Positions 59,101-64,000 of a stretch of 64,000 bases of DNA are shown here, piece by piece. The stretch is from Antedon mediterranea. Taxonomy: Eukaryota > Echinodermata > Crinoidea > Comatulida > Antedonidae. The number at the start of each line of letters is the position of its first letter. Position 1 is the first letter of the stretch. A program made the translations under genes and the position numbers. Under the pieces are notes generated by a model. That model had not been told where the DNA came from. It was given only the letters and a program-made list of their open reading frames with translations, and searched no databases. Where the stretch lies: positions 12,132,501-12,196,500 of the forward strand of contig NC_092671.1 of NCBI RefSeq assembly GCF_964355755.1, written 5' to 3'.

Positions 59101-62078
59101 TTTTAATATTCTAATGGGAATTTCCTTATGTGGGCATACTCTGTGCACTTCCGTTTGTCAATCGTAGAGGTCAATGTGACTATCGGGATCGCACTAAAAT
59201 CCCAAGCAGTACACAGTTTAGGAGATATAAAATTATGAATACCCTTACCTTACTTACACCTGTAATTGCATAGGCGTGTCCCTTGATGAGCCCATTATCC
59301 AATTTAGACTCTATTTCATTAGGTTTAGCATCAATGCTACATCCCATCAGAGAGCATCTAGCAAATCCTTCCTGCATTATCTTAAACAAATCCTTGGGAG
59401 CCTTCGAAAGTTTAAAAGTTTCTACAATACCTCCAGTAAAGTCAGTCATTGCTTCCGAGGTTTGACCTCCTTTTAATGATTCATATGAGCCACATAGTCT
59501 ATATTAGAGGTTTACAGTAAATTAATTACAAATGTGTTGTTAAGTATATTTCATATTGTGTGAGGAATCAAATCTAAATAAATTTGAAAATATATTTTGT
59601 TTAACGTGATTGTGTGAGTATGCATGAATGTAAATTTCCTTTTAAAAATATATATTATGTACAATATATCCATCTCATCGTGGAGGGGGAATAGGTAGAA
59701 GGAGAAGTATAAGGGAATAGAGGAGTACTGTAGAGCTTTGTTGCATACCGTATTGAGTGTTGCCACTGAATCGAAGAGAATTCATGTCTACTACCCCTTT
59801 CACACCAAAAGCAAAACTCCGGAGACACTCCGGAGACACCCCGGAGTTGACGTCCCGCTGTTTGGTGTGAAAGGTAAAATCAAGCAACTCCGGAGTTTAA
59901 AACTGCGGGGTTGAACAGCTGAACATTCTCCGGAGAGCGAACTGCGGGGACACCCCGGTGTTTTGGTGTGAAAGGTACCAACATCAAACTCCGGAGTGTT
60001 TCGGGTCAAAAGGTCATCCTCACACGATCACTCATTGCTTTAGTTTTATTTCAAAATACTTTAAATATTTGTACAACATATATAGCAGGTTCAAAAATAA
60101 TAAGTAGTATCAATAAAACATTATATTACTTCTGAGACTTTTGAAAGTAATTATTAAATTAAACATATTATTAATTAAAATGATTCTAATGATCGTCGCT
60201 ATGTAAACAAACAAAATAGAGGGCGACATTTACAATTTTATTTTATAAACCCCGGAGTTGCTAGGTTGGTGTGAAAGGGGTATCTCCGGAGTTTCTCGAC
60301 GTTTTGAATGGTCATAAACCCCGGGGTGTCTCCGGAGACACTCCGGAGTTTTGGTGTGAAAGGGGTATTAGTTTAGAAACTTGCTTTTCGTATATTCCTT
60401 GTAATCATTCTAATCACTTCCATTACAATTACTTCCATTACAAATCATTTATTTGATTTTAACTTTTTTGTAAAAAATTATCAATTCATATATACATACT
60501 TTGCATAAGCCTTCTCCATAAGAGCGCTCCAAAATTCATTGTTATTTTCTGAATGGAGAAATACTAGTTTTCCATTGTAAGTTGGTAGACGGTCATCTAC
60601 AACTACATCGATCCACTCGCCAAATTGCCAGAAACGAAAGTGGAAAATCCCGGCATAGTCTACTTTAAAATTTTGATCAACTAGACAGACCTTCTGAAAA
60701 AGAGATTGATTGGTACACAGGGACGAAACAGCCGACAACAACCAGCAATCACCTGAAACAAATACAATAAATAATTATAAAACAAACCGAAGGGGCTTTT
60801 ATTTGTAAATAAATACAATTTTAAAGAATGGAGAAATGATCATTTAAAATAAGGGTAGCTGAAACTTGCCCTTGGCTGTATTAGGGAGTATTGCGATTAC
60901 AGATTTTATTCTCGCTCTTCCCATGGTGGCAATTATTTCTTTATTGTTTTTAGTGTTAGAAATGAATTCGGACTTAGGATTAGTCATCACCAGAAATAAC
61001 AACAAAACAGAAAAAAACCAAATTACTTATTAGCTTTATGTAGGTTTTTCGTATTATTTATTTATTTCAAGTTTGCTTTAGTCTACAATATTCTAATACA
61101 ATTTTACTTAACCAAGCATTCCCTGGACAATGTCAAATCGACTTGCTCCTTCGGCAATAAATTCAGGATTTGGAACAATTTCCTGAAAGTAATGTTTAAA
61201 ATGTTAGTTATAATGTACAATCGACAGTAGAACCCTATTAAGGGTATTATACTGTTATACTCAGTTTGTTTCACGGAAAAGTTTCCACTTAACACGGTCC
61301 TCTGAAAATGGGTTAGGCCTACTGGTTTCAATTTAAGCCAATAATTATGTTCTGTGGGGTGATTGTGATGGTGCAATTCAGCCTGTTGGTGAAACTCATA
61401 TTGTATACAGCATTCAATAATTAGACTTAAACTTGGAAAATTATTGGGTTTTTTATTCAAATTTTTGCCAATAAATAAAAAACAAACAGGCCATGAGGTC
61501 AGTTGAATAATTCGACCGACCCTAGTCCTCTCTCTATTAATTGTTTCATTATTTTTTTGGTATACTATTACAAACACTCTGCCATGGTCGACAAGGGCAA
61601 CTCATTTGTTGGATTTTTAAAGCTGCATATATTAGATATAATAGGATTATAATGCTTTGGATAAAACCTAGCGGATTTCCGTGTAATTATAAAAAAACAG
61701 CAATCCTGAAAATGAATATGCATTTAAGAAGCCTGTGTACTCAAATCTCTAACAAAAGCTCAAGCCTATCTTTTTTCAACTTCCTTTCCTACAATAAACT
61801 GGGACTTTTTTTAAAGTACAGTAGATCTATAACTGGTCATGGTTGGTGATTTCAGATTAAAAGTTATGTAATAGTTATCTTATAAACCTAAATGTTTAGG
61901 CACAATAACAAATATGTATACTTACACTCGGTCGCTTCCATTGAAATGGTTTTGGTTGGCTTTTACTATAAAATAAACTTTCTTCGACTGCTGGGAATTC
62001 TTTGTCTTCAAATAAGGTCCCGGTTTTCAGACATTCCCTTTTTAGTTCTTTGTAATCTTGGTCTTTGATCATGATCAT
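50144..62078 (-). CDS. CAPN-like: Classical calpain (calcium-dependent cysteine protease), complete, 18 coding exons
   Basis: Minus strand exons: 62078-61926, 61182-61113, 60752-60500, 59498-59249, 59062-58962, 58625-58548, 58387-58230, 57752-57595, 56927-56710, 56078-56036, 55845-55762, 55375-55321, 54647-54589, 54049-53987, 53527-53449, 50850-50740, 50473-50418, 50167-50144. All GT/AG, all phases agree, 2013 bases, 670 residues. Start [12 protein letters not shown]; family landmarks [19 protein letters not shown] (catalytic Cys 60745-60747), GHAYAITGV (His 59276-59278), [12 protein letters not shown] (Asn 59006-59008), GEFWMSFDDF. Then a C2-like domain with an acidic DDDDEEE loop and a C-terminal penta-EF domain. 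Only [13 protein letters not shown] is a full EF loop; the others lack acidic ligands. C-terminus DEFINETML. An AG just before the ATG implies a 5' UTR intron. The exon 13/14 junction is the least certain. Confidence 0.9.
51180..52660. repeat. Calpain intron 15: short direct repeats, no nested gene
   Basis: 'gaatagtcgga(g)gtgcatcc' occurs at about 51276 and 52628 in the same orientation, bracketing 1.35 kb. A minus-strand open frame of 140 codons at 51188-51610 covers the first copy, but has no domain resemblance. It may be an inserted element with its flanking repeats, unproven. Confidence 0.4.
53778..53897. repeat. 24-bp minisatellite, five units, in a calpain intron
   Basis: Units of the form gttgcactttacgtccttcc repeat at 24-bp spacing, so an 8-residue repeat appears in open frame. 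The unit resembles the gcgttgcgttacgtcc part of the AAGCTTGGTTCC MITE family, from which it may have expanded. Confidence 0.85.
56108..56152. mobile_element. Half copy of the 38.5-kb hairpin element
   Basis: 'aaagtttgcggtacat' then 'gtatgtatagttctgaaaag' matches the left arm of the hairpin at 38543. The complementary arm is missing. Lies in a calpain intron. Confidence 0.72.
59792..60367. mobile_element. 576-bp non-autonomous DNA element with CTCCGGAG subterminal repeats, in a calpain intron
   Basis: Ends TACCCCTTTCACACCAAAA and TTTTGGTGTGAAAGGGGTA are perfect inverted repeats. The palindrome CTCCGGAG occurs repeatedly near both ends, and internal copies of the terminal motif 'tttggtgtgaaaggta' suggest a composite or internally duplicated element. 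GC-rich ends with an AT-rich core (60030-60230). Short frames at 59675-60009 and 60271 are incidental. Confidence 0.85.
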
Positions 62079-63578
62079 CTTCCTTCTTTATGAAACTTCT
62101 AAAATACAAAAGAACACGTTGATTTTCCATTCCTAATTTTATTTATTTATGCCTGATATATTATGCAGATTGTGGGAGAAATGGGTGCACGCCAGATTTG
62201 CAGGAATCAAGAAAGTCGTAAGTAAAATGGCGAATCATTTATTTGCAAGAAATGTATTAAGAAAGGCAAAATAAATTAAATTGAAGGCCAGCAAATGGAG
62301 GATATTGCGAGAGTGGATAGTTTTTGTTTTCTTGGTGGTTGTGAAGTTACAGTTGCAAGAAGAAACAGATTTGGATGGACAAAGTTCAATGTGCTGGCCG
62401 TGGTAGGTTGTGTGGCAGAAGATTCACATTGGAAATGAAAGGAATATCTACAAAGCCTGTGTAAGGTAAACGATTGTATATGGCATCAAAACATGGAACA
62501 TGAAGGCAAGCCAAGAAGGAATTTTGAGAAGAACAGGGCAAAAATAAAAAATGTGTGGAAGAAGGAGAAATTTGACTCAAATAAAAGGTGATAATGAAAA
62601 TATTGAATGCTGTGACTAAAACCAATACAAAAAGTGGGTATGGATCACTATAATTTCTCCAACGTGCAAAATACACTCTGATCTCCATGCTATAGAAATA
62701 AGTGAATTTTAGCATTTTTTCAACATCTTGACATAATATTAAGCATTAAGCAGATGAATAATAATAAATATTAGAATTTATTAAATAACTATTATGAATA
62801 GTAAATACTTACTAGCGTCTCTAAAGTAGTATTCTAAGATTACACAACTTGCCTTTATACCAAAATCAAACCCAGGTGATCAAACAGCGTAGTCACAGAG
62901 TGTGTTTATACCGTCAATGTATAACTGCTTGACTTGAAAAAATGTGTTCTTTTAAATGGGATCTGTTATTTCAACCATGTCACTGTAAGATTAAATGTAA
63001 TCTAAATCAAGGTTTGTATTGTTGTCTCTTTTTCAGTTCGATTACCATGAGTGGTACACAATGACTTTGTTTGCATTGTTGGACCACGATTATATATCAA
63101 CTTGGTTTATTATTCCATAATCCCTTCCTTCATTTCGACAGTAATACAAAACCTTACTTGCACGTACGTACTGTATTGGTGGAGACGGAAATTGTAATCT
63201 CGAACCATTTGAAGTATAGAAATAATCCCAAACCATTCAAAGTATAGAAATGTAATAGAACGGCGGTGGTTTCTGTCTGGAAATGTCGCCTCGGTCCGAC
63301 AGGATTTGTGAAAGTAGCGTGAGAAGATACCGGTATACTGTATTCGTCAGGATTATCGAATGTTACTTATTGTCCCGAGAACGTTTCTGCCATAATTATA
63401 AAGACCAGGTCTGATTCAAAATTAAAACTGATCATAATGTAGGCTAGTTCATACTAACGAATCTATTATGTTTTAGTACGGTCTCATAAACTTACCTTAA
63501 CACTTGCCTTCACTGAGGTTTTAACATCATGTATTGCCTGATGCTGTGTTAGGTCTACGGAAGTACTACTGTCAATAG
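62079..63578. other. Upstream region of the calpain gene
   Basis: No coding sequence recognised. Donor-like GTAAGT sites on the minus strand at about 62812 and 63496 could end non-coding first exons that splice to the acceptor just before the calpain ATG. The minus frame at 62386-62715 has no supporting features. Confidence 0.45.
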
Positions 63579-63716
63579 AGCTTGGTTCCCACTAGGACGC
63601 AACGCAAGGACGTAGACGCAAGGCACGCGACTGTTCGAATAATCCATCGCTTGAGATTGGTCAAACCTCTTTGCGTTGCGTTACGTCCTTGCGTTGCGTT
63701 CTAGTGGGAACCAAGC
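63579..63716. mobile_element. MITE of the AAGCTTGGTTCC family, near-intact
   Basis: Inverted ends agcttggttcccactag and ctagtgggaaccaagct are perfect complements; inner arms carry acgcaacgcaaggacgta units. 138 bp, no coding capacity. A fragment with the same acgcaa units also lies near 50015-50050. After 63717 I see only non-coding AT-rich sequence to the window end. Confidence 0.88.
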
Positions 63717-64000
63717 TTTACGAAGGTGTTGGACGTCTGGAGAATGGAATGTATAATTTGCATTTGCAATTAAAGGATTCTCGGTGCATACAATGTCGGT
63801 CGGGTGTCATTTAAAATCACGTGGCCTATGTTAAGAAGGCCACACTTAACACTGTTTTCAACCTAAATGTTTCTATGGTCAGAATCTCTCTGATGGCTAA
63901 ATTTGTACAGCAGGTTTTTGATTTAAATGTTATATTTAATGATACAGTATATTTAGATTTTTTTATAATTTCTAATGAGCTCAATGCATTTTCTTTTGGC

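Overview
The window is eukaryotic, AT-rich, intron-bearing animal DNA from one nuclear locus. GT/AG introns, animal gene families (calpain, CMPK2-like kinase), an R2 element in 28S rDNA, CR1/L2-like LINEs, a tRNA-headed SINE and many foldback DNA elements point to an invertebrate metazoan. A marine invertebrate deuterostome such as an echinoderm is my best guess, but this is inference. Nothing looks bacterial, viral or plasmid-like.

Layout. 1-1802: 28S rRNA fragment, cut at the TTAA of the R2 target site. 1803-5500: decayed R2 retrotransposon (zinc fingers, Myb, reverse transcriptase, endonuclease) with no 28S on its 3' side. 5501-6900: simple repeats and a long-inverted-repeat element. 7.1-9.3 kb: two related loci for small secreted cysteine-containing peptides, one intact with three coding exons. 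10.2-18.2 kb (minus): two dead LINEs, one split by two DNA transposons. 18.2-22 kb: foldback element and otherwise empty DNA. 22-32.3 kb (minus): a degenerate array of another secreted-peptide gene, with segmental and satellite duplications. 29.3-29.7 kb: KDZ-type transposase fragment. 33.5-34 kb: LINE 3' end. 37.2-38.3 kb: unrecognised 386-residue protein.

40.5-49.5 kb: a head-to-tail pair of five-exon genes whose conceptual proteins (446 and 489 residues) align along their length with mitochondrial UMP-CMP kinase 2. In both, the Walker A lysine and following Thr/Ser are replaced, so they look like pseudokinases. The introns of the first copy hold a MITE, a 9-bp-TSD transposon and a tRNA-SINE whose 3' end matches the LINE tail at 33.9 kb.

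50.1-62.1 kb (minus): a complete classical calpain. I could join 18 coding exons in phase (670 codons plus stop) with the Cys/His/Asn triad intact, but only one of its EF-hand loops looks fully calcium-binding. Its introns hold further foldback elements and a minisatellite.

The palindrome TAGGCCTA recurs at least 25 times across unrelated sequence, far above expectation. I see no operon-like cooperation; what links the window is gene duplication followed by decay and heavy nested transposition.
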